Part shown: in pieces, positions 8,235 through 17,063 of the stretch
Layout of the letters: each line of letters opens with the position of its first letter
Numbering within the stretch: the first letter of the stretch is position 1
Virus record (IMG/VR): IMGVR_UViG_3300021961_000774
Coordinates: 1 to 20,798 of that record
Source of the DNA: a virus
DNA length: 20,798 nucleotides
Strand: one strand, 5' to 3'
Translations under genes and position numbers: made by a program
The notes under the pieces: model-generated
Seen by the model: the letters and a program-made list of their open reading frames with translations, nothing else
Databases searched by the model: none
What the model was told of the DNA's origin: nothing

Positions 8235-8399
8235 ATGGAGAATGTTTATGAACAATTCTTTGTTCTTAAACATCACGGTGGTTGGAGTTTTATAGAAGCT
8301 TATAATCTTCCTCTTGGTCTTAGAAGTTGGTTTGTAAAAAGATTGATGAAGCAATTTGAGGAAGAAAAGAAAGAATACGATAAAGCGACGAGGAAGTAG
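8235..8399 (+). CDS. short tail assembly partner ORF, probably reached by frameshift
   Basis: From the ATG at 8235 this reads 54 aa. The same frame is open back into the upstream gene, and as a +1 frameshift extension it adds 60 aa (GLSPSYMENVYEQFF onward) to that protein. The peptide is helical, with HHGGWSFIEAYNLP and LRSWFVKRLMKQFEEEKKE. It resembles the short ORFs found between gp26-type genes and tape measures in many myophages (from memory). No Shine-Dalgarno lies before 8235; the GGAG at 8237-8240 would serve only an out-of-frame ATG at 8248 that stops after 15 codons. Independent initiation by coupling remains possible. It ends exactly at the terminator hairpin. Confidence 0.65.
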   Translation: MENVYEQFFVLKHHGGWSFIEAYNLPLGLRSWFVKRLMKQFEEEKKEYDKATRK

Positions 8400-8432
8400 A
8401 ACGCTAGTTTAAAAGAACTAGCGTTCTTTTTG
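8398..8432 (+). terminator. rho-independent terminator
   Basis: A 12-bp perfect stem (8398-8409 with 8416-8427), a TAAAAG loop and a T-rich tail. The stem starts inside the TAG stop codon of the short ORF. It closes the tube/assembly transcription unit. Confidence 0.94.
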
Positions 8433-8440
8433 TTTTAAGA

Positions 8441-8448
8441 ACTATTTA
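8441..8448 (+). promoter_or_regulatory. ACTATTTA late-promoter-like motif 5
   Basis: An exact ACTATTTA (context AAGAACTATTTAATT) directly after the terminator and 16 bases before the 8465 ATG. A terminator followed by this motif, here and at 585-630, is the strongest positional argument that it starts transcripts. Confidence 0.65.
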
Positions 8449-8464
8449 ATTTGAGGTTTTATTT

Positions 8465-8791
8465 ATGGAAGATAAAGATATCACTCCCATCCATATTGAT
8501 TTGGATAGTAAAGATAAATTAAATGAATCTTGGTTATTTGCATTTGGTACTATGATTAAGTTAGTTCTTAAGCAAATGTTTGGTCAAGATGTATTTGTCC
8601 CAATATCTGTTTCTGGTACTACTTCGCAAATTGAGTCTTTTGCAAAAACTCTTGCAAGCGAAAAAAGATATTTTGAATCATATGTTAAACATGGATTAAA
8701 TGACCCAAGAACACATGAAAATAAGTATAAATTAAATATTGCAGTTGACAAATTTGAACGCGATACTGGCATTAAGTGGCCTTACAAATAA
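8465..8791 (+). CDS. conserved small protein upstream of the tape measure
   Basis: A 108-aa acidic-then-basic soluble protein with no membrane segment. Visible features are NESWLFAFGTMIKLVLKQMFG (about residues 20-40), a helix SFAKTLASEKRYFESYVKHG (about 58-77) and the end FERDTGIKWPYK. GAGG precedes the ATG. Its stop codon overlaps the ribosome binding site of the tape measure gene, so the two are translated together. A role in tail assembly is plausible from position, but I do not recognise a named family. Confidence 0.75.
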   Translation: MEDKDITPIHIDLDSKDKLNESWLFAFGTMIKLVLKQMFGQDVFVPISVSGTTSQIESFAKTLASEKRYFESYVKHGLNDPRTHENKYKLNIAVDKFERDTGIKWPYK

Positions 8792-8808
8792 AGGAAACTA
8801 CATTCTAA

Positions 8809-11800
8809 ATGGCTGAACCTACGTCTTATTCTAATGAACAAATTGCGAAGGCTAAAGAAGCTATTCTCAATGGTGAAGAACTTAATGAGCAATTACTTAA
8901 AATTATTAATAGTGAAAAACAATTAAGAGATTTATTAAATCAAACTCGTAAGTCTGAAGAGCAGATAGCCTCTGAACGTGCAAAATATCATGAAAAAAGA
9001 TTAGCAGAGCTTAATTTAGAAACAAAAGCTATGGCTACGTTAAGCAATGAAGCTTTAAGAGCAGCAGACGGGTTTCAAGACCTATACACCAAACAACAAA
9101 GAGAGTCTCAAATTGCTGTTGAAAAAGCCTCAATTGCAGTAGAACAACAAAAAGAAAAAATAAAACAATTAGAAAAAGAAGGTGCAACTCATTCTGATAT
9201 TAAAAAACAATTAGAAGAATTAGCAAAATTACAAAAAGATTTATTAAAAACTAAGCAAGAAAATAAAAAACTTGAAGACGAAATAGCCGCTGGCGTTGAT
9301 GGATTTACAACAGCAATAAATCTTTTAGGAATAAAAACTCATGAACAACAACTTACATTAACCGAATCATTTGGTGCTGGTGCCATAAATTATGAAGTTA
9401 TGGCTAAAAAATTTGAAGAGTTTACTGGTTCTAGTATGGCCTTTAGAAACATTATGGCTTCTTTTGGTGCAAAATTTATTGAATCAACTATTGCAATGGC
9501 AAAAGCTCTTGATGGATTGAGAGCTGAAATGTTTAAAGCTACAGGAGGCTCTAACGAACTCACATATTCATTTATGAGATTAGCAGAAACTTCTGGCGAT
9601 ACAGGTACTTCTTTCAAAGAGATGAATGAATCAATAAGTGGTTTATTACAAACAAGTAGTAATTTTACAGAAATGACCAATTCTCAAAGAGAATCGGTAG
9701 CCAGAAATAACGCACAGTTAATTGCAATGGGCGTATCAGCGCAAACTGCTGGTAAGAATTTCTCCATATTCTCTCAATCTCTTGGTATGACAGCGGAACA
9801 ATCAAATGCCTCTTCTAGAGAATTAGCCAGTTTAGCTAAGAATTTAAATATGTCTTTGTCTGAAGTTAGCGACGGATTTGGTCAAGCCGCCACAACAGTT
9901 GTCGCCTATGGTCAAGGGGCGGTAAGAGAGTTTAGTAGACTAGCAGCAGAATCGAAAGCATTAGGTCTTTCAGTTCAAGAACTCATTAATATTGTTAAAG
10001 GTGCGGATACTTTTCAAGGAGCCGCCGAACAAGCAGGTAAATTAAATGCAATGCTTGGTGGTGGTTTGTTAAACTCTTCTCAATTGTTAGTAGCATCAGA
10101 AAGTGAAAGAATTCAATTAATTCGTGATGCTGTTATGCAAACTGGTAGAAGTTTTTCTACAATGAGCAAATATGAACAAATTGCTATTGCAAACGCTGCT
10201 GGTATTCAAGACTTAACTGTAGCACAAAAGTTATTTAATAATGAAATAAATGGTGGCGAACTAGACAGATATCTTGGAAAAACAAATGTTCTTGGTATGT
10301 CACAAGAAGAAATGGAAAAACAAGCCATAGCTGCCAAAGATACTCAAGAAAAATTGAATGTTATAATGGAACAGTTTGCTGCGATAATGTCGCCAGTAGT
10401 AACTATTTTTGGAAAATTATTAGGACTTTTAGTTGAATATGGCACAATAATAAAGATTATATCAGTTTTAACTTTTGCTTATATGACATTAGTAAACCTT
10501 GAAAATATTATAAAAGCGAGAAAATTTATTATAAATGCAATTGAAATGTCTTGGATAAACGCTCAAATTGGTGCAGAAATTATTCAAACTGCTGTTACTG
10601 AAGCTAAGATTTTTACTAAATTAAAGGATATTGCAACAACGATACGTGGAATTGCAGCTAAAGGATTGGATAAAGCTGCTGAATGGGCTGGTATTGCAAT
10701 TGATTGGTTGAAGGTAGGTTCTGTCACGGCTAAAAACGCTGTAATGAATTCCTCATTACTTATCATGGCAAGAAACTTAATTGCTATGGGATTGCAAAGA
10801 GCAGCTACAATTATAAACATAGGTATAACATATGCTATGGCTGCTGCACAATGGTTTTTGGGTGCCGCATCACAATTTGCTGGTGGTAAATTAATGCTAT
10901 TAGTAAACGTATTCTTATTATTATATAATATTTTCCACATGACAGGTTCTCCAATGTTGTACCTTATATTTGGATTCGTTGCAATAGGTGTGTTTCTTCT
11001 AGGTCAAGCAGCCGAAAAGAGTCAAAAAGGTTTGTATGCGTTTGGTGCTGCTATGTTGATGGTTGGTACTGGTGCGTTCTTGGCTTTTCACGGTTTAGAA
11101 GGTTTTGCAACTGCATTAGCTGCACTTGACCCAACACAACTAGCTGCTCTTGTTGCCACTATTATTTTCCTTTCCCTTGCTATGATTGCAATGTTTGCAA
11201 TTGTAATTTTTGCTGGCTCTTCTGCTGTTGGTCCAATGTTAGCATTAGGTGTAGCTTTTCTGCTAATAGGTGCTGGTGCTTATTTGGCTGGTCTTGGTTT
11301 ATCGCTGGTTGTTAATGCTTTTGCTAATTTAGCAACCAATATGGTTGCATTGTTGCTTTTACCATTATTCCTTCAATTAATGGCACTTGGATTTATAGCT
11401 TTAACAATTTCAATATATATGTTTGGTACTGCATTACCAGTATTAATCACAGCAATACCTTTATTATTTATTTTAGCAATAGCATTAGGTTCTGTAGGTG
11501 TTTCATTAGGAATTATTGCTACTGCAATGTTAACCGCTGCTATGGCAAGTGTTATATTTGGAGTTGGATTATTATTAATAAGTAAAGGATTATCGTCATT
11601 TACAGTAGAAGCCGCAGTTGGAATAGCAGCCGTAGCAGTATCATTAGTGTTCTTAAAGTATGCATTGACTGCTATAGGAGCATCAATGATATTATTTGGT
11701 GGACCAATATTAGCTGCCATAGCAATGATAGGATTGTTGGCAATAGCAATCAGTTCAATAACACCAGAAAAATCTATTGCTCTTAAAACTACTGTAGACT

Positions 11801-12105
11801 CAATTCAAGATTTATCCAATACTGGTAAGACGATTACACCAGAGACAATAACTAATTTAGATAAAGTTGTTGACCAAATTCATAAGCTTAATATTGAAGC
11901 CACAATATCAAAAGCTGTAAACATTACTGCACCATTTAAAGAATTGATTGATGCAATCAATGGTCAAACTGCTGCCGCTGCTGGAGGCAAAGAGACAACT
12001 GTTGTTATGAAACTTAATGATAGAGAGTTTGGTAGAGCAGTTGTTGGTGTTATGAACGAGTACGGTACAAAGAATACTTCAATAAGAAAACCAACACCAG
12101 CGTAA
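8809..12105 (+). CDS. tail tape measure protein
   Basis: A 1098-aa protein, the longest in the window, placed after the tube and assembly genes as tape measures normally are. Residues about 10-165 are charged, Gln/Glu/Lys-rich coiled coil. About 180-520 are mixed helix with Ser/Asn-rich repeats of the SREL-SLAKN-LNMS kind. About 540-690 are Ala/Ile-rich helices. About 696-984 form a long run of hydrophobic, Gly/Ala-rich helices, many long enough to span a membrane. The last 110 residues are soluble and charged. Such proteins set tail length and may enter the host membrane during DNA delivery. AAGGAA at 8791-8796 gives a long spacing of 12 bases. The final 110 residues may bind the tail tip. 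Confidence 0.92.
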   Translation: MAEPTSYSNEQIAKAKEAILNGEELNEQLLKIINSEKQLRDLLNQTRKSEEQIASERAKYHEKRLAELNLETKAMATLSNEALRAADGFQDLYTKQQRESQIAVEKASIAVEQQKEKIKQLEKEGATHSDIKKQLEELAKLQKDLLKTKQENKKLEDEIAAGVDGFTTAINLLGIKTHEQQLTLTESFGAGAINYEVMAKKFEEFTGSSMAFRNIMASFGAKFIESTIAMAKALDGLRAEMFKATGGSNELTYSFMRLAETSGDTGTSFKEMNESISGLLQTSSNFTEMTNSQRESVARNNAQLIAMGVSAQTAGKNFSIFSQSLGMTAEQSNASSRELASLAKNLNMSLSEVSDGFGQAATTVVAYGQGAVREFSRLAAESKALGLSVQELINIVKGADTFQGAAEQAGKLNAMLGGGLLNSSQLLVASESERIQLIRDAVMQTGRSFSTMSKYEQIAIANAAGIQDLTVAQKLFNNEINGGELDRYLGKTNVLGMSQEEMEKQAIAAKDTQEKLNVIMEQFAAIMSPVVTIFGKLLGLLVEYGTIIKIISVLTFAYMTLVNLENIIKARKFIINAIEMSWINAQIGAEIIQTAVTEAKIFTKLKDIATTIRGIAAKGLDKAAEWAGIAIDWLKVGSVTAKNAVMNSSLLIMARNLIAMGLQRAATIINIGITYAMAAAQWFLGAASQFAGGKLMLLVNVFLLLYNIFHMTGSPMLYLIFGFVAIGVFLLGQAAEKSQKGLYAFGAAMLMVGTGAFLAFHGLEGFATALAALDPTQLAALVATIIFLSLAMIAMFAIVIFAGSSAVGPMLALGVAFLLIGAGAYLAGLGLSLVVNAFANLATNMVALLLLPLFLQLMALGFIALTISIYMFGTALPVLITAIPLLFILAIALGSVGVSLGIIATAMLTAAMASVIFGVGLLLISKGLSSFTVEAAVGIAAVAVSLVFLKYALTAIGASMILFGGPILAAIAMIGLLAIAISSITPEKSIALKTTVDSIQDLSNTGKTITPETITNLDKVVDQIHKLNIEATISKAVNITAPFKELIDAINGQTAAAAGGKETTVVMKLNDREFGRAVVGVMNEYGTKNTSIRKPTPA

Positions 12106-12118
12106 TTTCATTTAGTCA

Positions 12119-12126
12119 CCTATTTA
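12119..12126 (+). promoter_or_regulatory. CCTATTTA late-promoter-like motif 6 (one mismatch)
   Basis: CCTATTTA in context CACCTATTTAATATG, 16 bases before the 12143 ATG, in the 37-base gap after the tape measure. The spacing equals that of motif 5. It would start the baseplate operon. Confidence 0.5.
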
Positions 12127-12142
12127 ATATGAGAGAATCAAT

Positions 12143-12736
12143 ATGATAAAATATGGTGATTTTGAACTAAAAAATGTAGCAACTGGTCAAACAGCTAATA
12201 TACCTGCTGATGCTATTTATAAATTTAGTATTGATGATAAAATTACACCAAATTATAACGAATCTACTGGTTATGGTAAGTTTGACCCAATCGTTGTGTA
12301 TAAAAATACTACAAGAACAGTAGCAGTAAATTTATCATTAAAAGGCGGAATTGACTACACATATCTGATTAAAGATTTTGCAGTTATAACCTTGCCAAAA
12401 TACTTCACACCAGAAAGCTATTCTAGCACATCTAATACTGGCTCTATATCTGCATCGTCAGTAATCTCAGCGGCACCTCTTTATAATCTAAAATTAGCTG
12501 GTTATTTTGAGGAATTTGGTGTTATAAAAGACTTAAACGTAAAACCAAGTTTTGATTCAAAAGATATTATGTTTATACAAGATGATTTTAAAAAATCTGG
12601 TACTACCGCAGACCTCAATAGGCGATATGGATTTACTAAATTAGATATATCATTTAGTTTTATTGTTTTACACAAGCAAACTCCAAACGCGGATGATTGG
12701 TCTTCTTTGAAGAATTGGCCCTTTTCAGAAGGATAA
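12143..12736 (+). CDS. baseplate/virion structural protein
   Basis: A 197-aa soluble, beta-rich protein. The telling region is about residues 33-66: ITPNYNESTGYGKFDPI followed by VVYKNTTRTVAVNLSL. The combination of a Gly-(Arg/Lys)-x-Asp-Pro-Ile step and a Thr-x-Arg-Thr strand recurs in virion proteins that pair with LysM-like baseplate proteins in large phages (recalled pattern). A Ser/Thr-rich linker lies near residues 93-112. It is followed after three bases by the LysM-like gene, which supports a shared place in the tail tube/baseplate junction. GAGAG precedes the ATG. The exact role is not shown. Confidence 0.65.
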   Translation: MIKYGDFELKNVATGQTANIPADAIYKFSIDDKITPNYNESTGYGKFDPIVVYKNTTRTVAVNLSLKGGIDYTYLIKDFAVITLPKYFTPESYSSTSNTGSISASSVISAAPLYNLKLAGYFEEFGVIKDLNVKPSFDSKDIMFIQDDFKKSGTTADLNRRYGFTKLDISFSFIVLHKQTPNADDWSSLKNWPFSEG

Positions 12737-12739
12737 CAA

Positions 12740-13075
12740 ATGAATAGAATTAAAAACAATCTTAGAAATACATTATCTAATGAAATGTACTCCAACTATC
12801 TACAAGAGCGTGGTGTACAACAGATTAATTTTATACCATTTAGTGCATTTAAAAAATTAACACCGCAACAAAAATCTTCAATAACAGAATATAAGCATAT
12901 ATGGAAATCAAATGATAGATATTATAAGCTTTCTGTGCAACACTATGGTAATCCCTCATATTGGTGGATAATAGCCTATTATAACAATAAACCAACAGAA
13001 GCGTCGGTATCGCTTGGAGATACCATAATAATACCAAAACCGTTAAATATATTAATAACTTTATTGAGTGAGTAA
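12740..13075 (+). CDS. LysM-like baseplate protein (gp53-type)
   Basis: A 111-aa protein. Residues about 51-102 read as the LysM-like module of phage baseplate wedge proteins: IWKSNDRYYKLSVQHYGNPS, then WWIIAYYNNKP, then a Gly-Asp-Thr-Ile-Ile-Ile-Pro ending. In T4 gp53 a similar module helps lock wedges together. The protein is shorter than T4 gp53 (196 aa), so it may be only the LysM core with an N-terminal helix of about 35 residues. It follows the previous stop by three bases, with AGGATAAC upstream, and ends two bases before the next start. Confidence 0.72.
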   Translation: MNRIKNNLRNTLSNEMYSNYLQERGVQQINFIPFSAFKKLTPQQKSSITEYKHIWKSNDRYYKLSVQHYGNPSYWWIIAYYNNKPTEASVSLGDTIIIPKPLNILITLLSE

Positions 13076-13077
13076 AA

Positions 13078-15795
13078 ATGTCAGGTTCAGCAGATACGCA
13101 AACACAATCAGAACAACAACCAGAAGAATTTCCAATTGAAAATGTTTTAGCAGATTATATGGATTTATTTACTGCCAAAATAAGTGGTTCTTTTACCAAT
13201 GTAGTGTGGGTTAATCCAAATGGTAATGGTGGGGAAGAATTTAATAAATCTAACTTTTTTAATAGAGTTGATTTAAATAAAAAATATGATATAAATCAAG
13301 ATTTACACAAACTCTCTCAATTACAATTAGCTGCAATAACTCCTACTGTATTACTTTATCGTCGTGATTATTCTGGTGAATCTTTAGACGATTATAAAGA
13401 TAGATTATTTTTGTTTAATAATGTTTATCCAAAAGGTGGTGATGCTGCATTCTTGCGACAACAAGCTGAGTTTTCTGCTGGTTCTGGTGCAGACCCAACC
13501 TTGATGGGCGCAGCAATGACAAATATACAATATACTTTTGCTGGCAGAAATCCTGTTGAAAGCGAAAGAGCAATAGATGTTACAATCACTATGAAATTTG
13601 CCTCATTTGAAGCATTAGTTGGGCGTAATACTGCAATATTGGATTTAAACAAAGATTTGGTAGGTAAACAAAAAGGACAGGCTGGTAAATATCCATCAGA
13701 TATTACAGATTATACCGATACGGGTGGGGCTAATAGTAATAGCGGTGTAACATATAATTTTCTATCATTAATAACACATCCACCAAGCGACACACAATTA
13801 AAAGAATTTGATGCCTCAATGACCGAAGGAGTAAGAGTATATTATCCAAATAAATTTAGGGTATACTTAAGGCTCGGTTGGAGAGCAATTGTCAACTCAG
13901 AAGTTTTCCCAGACTCTTTTAAGCAATTTACTGAAAGTATAAACAAGGGTGAGCATGATAAAGGACTATTATTAAATTTAATAAACCATGAATTATCATT
14001 TAATGAAGAAGGAGAAGTTGAATTAAAAGTTAACTATATTGGTTCTTTAGATACTAGCTTGACTTCTGGTGATTCTGACTTCATGAAGGCACTATTAGAA
14101 ATTAAAATGAAGGAAGTCGAAGCTGAATCCAAAGCTGTTACTGAATCGAATTCTGCTATTAAATCTGTTGAATTACTAAACAAATGGATTAATCAAGGTT
14201 GTGCGGGCAAGGATGGTGTTAAAAGTGACGACCCAATTGATACGCAAAGAAAAGCCTTAAATGAAAAAATAGAAGATAAAAAAGAAAAATATGCAGAGAA
14301 AAAGCAAGAAGCAATTAATGATGTATTTGCCGGATTTTTAAAACTACTAACCGACCAAGGTGCTTTAAAAGATTTTAATAATATCTTTGCCTTAGCAATG
14401 AGTGGCGACTCAGCAAAAGCTTTCGCTACGTCAATGTTTAGTCCCGGTCGTGATAGGCTATTGTTTGATAACATTATAAAAGCATCTCAAAATGTTTATA
14501 GTGCAACACAGGCCCAAACAGATGCACAAAGCTCTTCTAAAACTGCTCAATCAGCCACTAAAGCACAAGAAGCTGGTACTGCTGGAAGCACAGAAAAGTT
14601 TTTTGGGGCTGATTTACGTTCTGTACAAGCAGCAAAGACGCAAACAGACCCTTGGGGTAGCAATGCAGCAATAACGCAAAAATTTAAGTTAGTAACTGTT
14701 GGTTCATTAATAGATGGTTTGATGTACACTTTGAAAACTAGTTTTGAAAATTCTGCTAAACAAGAAACAAAAGATTTTTTAAAAAGTTTTTGTGTAATAC
14801 TTGGCGATTATTATTATTATCCTCGCGGTGAAACTGGTAGTGTTTTATTACCAATTTCAAAAATTTTAATTAGTTTTGATTCATTTCTTGTTTGGTATAA
14901 AGATAATGTTGTAGCAAAGCAGAGAAAAAATTATGTAATTAAAGATTTTTTAACAGATTTTTTTACAGGAGTAGTAGTTCCTTCTCTAAAAGGATTTGAT
15001 TCTGCTGGTCTTGTTGGTAGACAATATAGCGTTTATTTTGACCAAAGAACTGTAAAAGCTTCACCACAAGATGATAATCCTTTTAAATTAAATGGGGACC
15101 GTTCAATAGATAATACTCTTGTTGCGTCATATGCTAGTGGTAGTGCAGCAACAGCAAAAGATTGCAATATTATTTATATATCAATGAAAGTATCAGACCC
15201 AGATGCTTCTGGAAGAAAATTTGTAAACTTACAAAAGGATAATGAAGAAGGAATTTCTCATTTTTGGGTTGGTGATACAAGAGGTATGATTAAGTCTATT
15301 AAATTCAAAAGAGTTGAACAGCCCGGTCTTAAAGAAGCAAAAGCAACAAAAGAAGCATTTATACCACTAAATCAATTAAGAGATTTATACAATACTGATA
15401 TATCAATGTTTGGTAACCACTATTACTACCCCGGAGATATGGTATTTATTCATCCACAAAATTCTATTTTAGGAGAACCCTATAAAAAAGGTTCAATTAG
15501 CAATATTATGGGTATAGGCGGTTATTATGATATTATTAAAGTTTCAAGCAATATTGGTGAAGGTGGTTATGAAACTAATTTAGAATGTGTTTGGACTTGT
15601 AGCGGAGAAGAATTTGTTAAATCTGACCAAGAGAAGGCTATCCAATGTAATTCAATTCAAAAAGAATATGCATCTGCTATTACTGGTTCTGGTATATCAA
15701 ATACAGATTCTGCAATTCCCGTACTTAACCCATCAGCTAATACACCAGTAGGTGCTACTACAGAGCCAGCACCACCCGCAGGTTCAGCACCATAA
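13078..15795 (+). CDS. large baseplate/tail structural protein
   Basis: A 905-aa soluble protein. An acidic Gln-rich leader (1-20) is followed by a mixed domain to about 340 (LYRRDYSGESLDDY, FRVYLRLGWRAIVNSEVF, NLINHELSFNEEGEVELKVN). Next come a charged coiled coil near 390-420, an Ala/Gln/Ser/Thr-rich linker near 475-510, a second folded domain, and a C-terminal module at about 780-841 (HYYYPGDMVFIHP, then GIGGYYDIIKVSSNI and YETNLECVW). That last GIGGYY...VT-type strand pattern recurs in virion structural proteins of large phages. The final 35 residues are Pro/Ala/Thr-rich. Its place between the LysM-like protein and another structural gene suggests a baseplate or hub component. No enzymatic motif is visible. 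Confidence 0.68.
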   Translation: MSGSADTQTQSEQQPEEFPIENVLADYMDLFTAKISGSFTNVVWVNPNGNGGEEFNKSNFFNRVDLNKKYDINQDLHKLSQLQLAAITPTVLLYRRDYSGESLDDYKDRLFLFNNVYPKGGDAAFLRQQAEFSAGSGADPTLMGAAMTNIQYTFAGRNPVESERAIDVTITMKFASFEALVGRNTAILDLNKDLVGKQKGQAGKYPSDITDYTDTGGANSNSGVTYNFLSLITHPPSDTQLKEFDASMTEGVRVYYPNKFRVYLRLGWRAIVNSEVFPDSFKQFTESINKGEHDKGLLLNLINHELSFNEEGEVELKVNYIGSLDTSLTSGDSDFMKALLEIKMKEVEAESKAVTESNSAIKSVELLNKWINQGCAGKDGVKSDDPIDTQRKALNEKIEDKKEKYAEKKQEAINDVFAGFLKLLTDQGALKDFNNIFALAMSGDSAKAFATSMFSPGRDRLLFDNIIKASQNVYSATQAQTDAQSSSKTAQSATKAQEAGTAGSTEKFFGADLRSVQAAKTQTDPWGSNAAITQKFKLVTVGSLIDGLMYTLKTSFENSAKQETKDFLKSFCVILGDYYYYPRGETGSVLLPISKILISFDSFLVWYKDNVVAKQRKNYVIKDFLTDFFTGVVVPSLKGFDSAGLVGRQYSVYFDQRTVKASPQDDNPFKLNGDRSIDNTLVASYASGSAATAKDCNIIYISMKVSDPDASGRKFVNLQKDNEEGISHFWVGDTRGMIKSIKFKRVEQPGLKEAKATKEAFIPLNQLRDLYNTDISMFGNHYYYPGDMVFIHPQNSILGEPYKKGSISNIMGIGGYYDIIKVSSNIGEGGYETNLECVWTCSGEEFVKSDQEKAIQCNSIQKEYASAITGSGISNTDSAIPVLNPSANTPVGATTEPAPPAGSAP

Positions 15796-15807
15796 TGGAG
15801 AATTACA

Positions 15808-17052
15808 ATGTCTATTGCTAGAATAAAAGACATATTAAATAATGCAAATTATCTAACTGGCTCTAATGAATCAACTTCAATTAAAATTTATGAAGAAAGA
15901 ACAGCATTTAAAAACAAATATTTTAATGTAGAAAATTCTATTGATTTTCAAAATACTAGAACTTTTTATGGTAGATTTGATTTGCAGCAAAATACCATTA
16001 TACCAGACATAGAAAAAATGACTCTTTTAAATTCCAATGGAAAACAAAAAGATGATTATGTTTTTCCATTTGTTAATGATGCTTTTAGAGACTTACAATC
16101 AAAAATAAATGAATTTATATCAAATGGAAAATTACAGCCAAACGAGCTTCTTCCTATTGATGCACAAAAGTCTTTTATAAGTTTTCAAAATAAATACGAA
16201 GAAAGCACAAATCAATTATTAGATGTTTTTTATGTATATATCTATACTAGGGGTATAATTGACCACATATTAACTTTTAAAGATTTTATAAATGAATTTA
16301 TAAATTATGTAACAGTTGCGAATATTCCAATTACAATGACAAAATTTTGCATATCTAGTACCAATATTATGTATAGTGGTTTAGCAATTGATACAAAAAA
16401 ACAACTGCTAGACTTAGATATATTAAAAGATATTTTTTACCAAAACACGAACTATAAAACATATAATAGTTTATTGGCAAGTTATGGATTTTCAATAGAC
16501 AAACACATACCTTGGAGAATTGTGTTTAATATAGATTCAGCTATTGCAAAAAATTATATGTCAAAATACAATATTGTTGATAATAATGATTTATTTAATA
16601 AATATTTTATTAGAACACATGAAGTGGACATATCAGTTTTATTTGAATTATTGTTAAATTTTTATAATGATAAATTACAACAATATAGACCTTATAATTT
16701 TCAAATTAAAACAGCAGTTACAAAAAAAGGAATTAAATCATATCTTAAACCTATACAGAGACTTAAATTAGAAGAAGAAAATTTATATAAACTAATACCA
16801 GAAATATCAATATTAAAACTTTATTTTTATTTGAGATTAAAAGAAACAGGATTTGATTTGAATCAACAAGAATTTGATTCCTTGATGAACCACATGACAA
16901 TACTATACGAAACCTCTGGTGTCAATGGTGCAAATGAGTTTGTAAATAATTATACCAAACCTTTTATATCAAAGGGTGCCAATCCATCTTTGTCCTTGAC
17001 AAACAGCGTGGTAACGGAATATAATAAACTCAATGTACACTTCCGTATCTAG
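15808..17052 (+). CDS. conserved virion structural protein, probable baseplate
   Basis: A 414-aa protein, very rich in Asn, Ile, Lys, Phe and Tyr, encoded by DNA of only about a quarter G+C in places. Segments that look conserved are NIPITMTKFCISSTNIMYSGLAID (about 173-196) and GFSIDKHIPWRIVFNIDSA (about 227-245), the latter like the GF-PWR-I/V-D-S pattern of structural proteins next to the 905-aa type protein. No catalytic motif or membrane segment stands out. TGGAG precedes the start, in the 12-base gap. Its TAG stop overlaps the AGGAGG of the polymerase gene. Family function unknown; baseplate membership is inferred from the operon. Confidence 0.6.
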   Translation: MSIARIKDILNNANYLTGSNESTSIKIYEERTAFKNKYFNVENSIDFQNTRTFYGRFDLQQNTIIPDIEKMTLLNSNGKQKDDYVFPFVNDAFRDLQSKINEFISNGKLQPNELLPIDAQKSFISFQNKYEESTNQLLDVFYVYIYTRGIIDHILTFKDFINEFINYVTVANIPITMTKFCISSTNIMYSGLAIDTKKQLLDLDILKDIFYQNTNYKTYNSLLASYGFSIDKHIPWRIVFNIDSAIAKNYMSKYNIVDNNDLFNKYFIRTHEVDISVLFELLLNFYNDKLQQYRPYNFQIKTAVTKKGIKSYLKPIQRLKLEEENLYKLIPEISILKLYFYLRLKETGFDLNQQEFDSLMNHMTILYETSGVNGANEFVNNYTKPFISKGANPSLSLTNSVVTEYNKLNVHFRI

Positions 17053-17063
17053 GAGGCTGCTTG
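17051..17063 (+). promoter_or_regulatory. ribosome binding site deciding a TTG start
   Basis: AGGAGG at 17051-17056 is the strongest Shine-Dalgarno in the window. The only in-frame start at a usable distance is TTG (17061-17063), four bases on. It overlaps the TAG stop of the upstream gene, so translation is likely coupled. Confidence 0.7.

Noticed and set aside
8248-8295. ATG at 8248 with a well-spaced GGAG (8237-8240)
   Set aside because: The frame stops after 15 codons and the peptide resembles nothing; the GGAG is part of the coding sequence of the 8235 ORF.
10584-11720. Minus-strand open frames of 115-118 aa opposite the tape measure
   Set aside because: They are shadows of the repetitive hydrophobic codons of the tape measure, Asn/Ala/Ile-rich, without ribosome binding sites.
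14492-14674. Plus-strand alternative-frame ORF inside the 905-aa structural gene (also 5068-5271, 17494-17679, 17791-18033)
   Set aside because: Out-of-frame readings of clearly coding sequence, with biased Gln/Lys/Leu composition and no translation signals.
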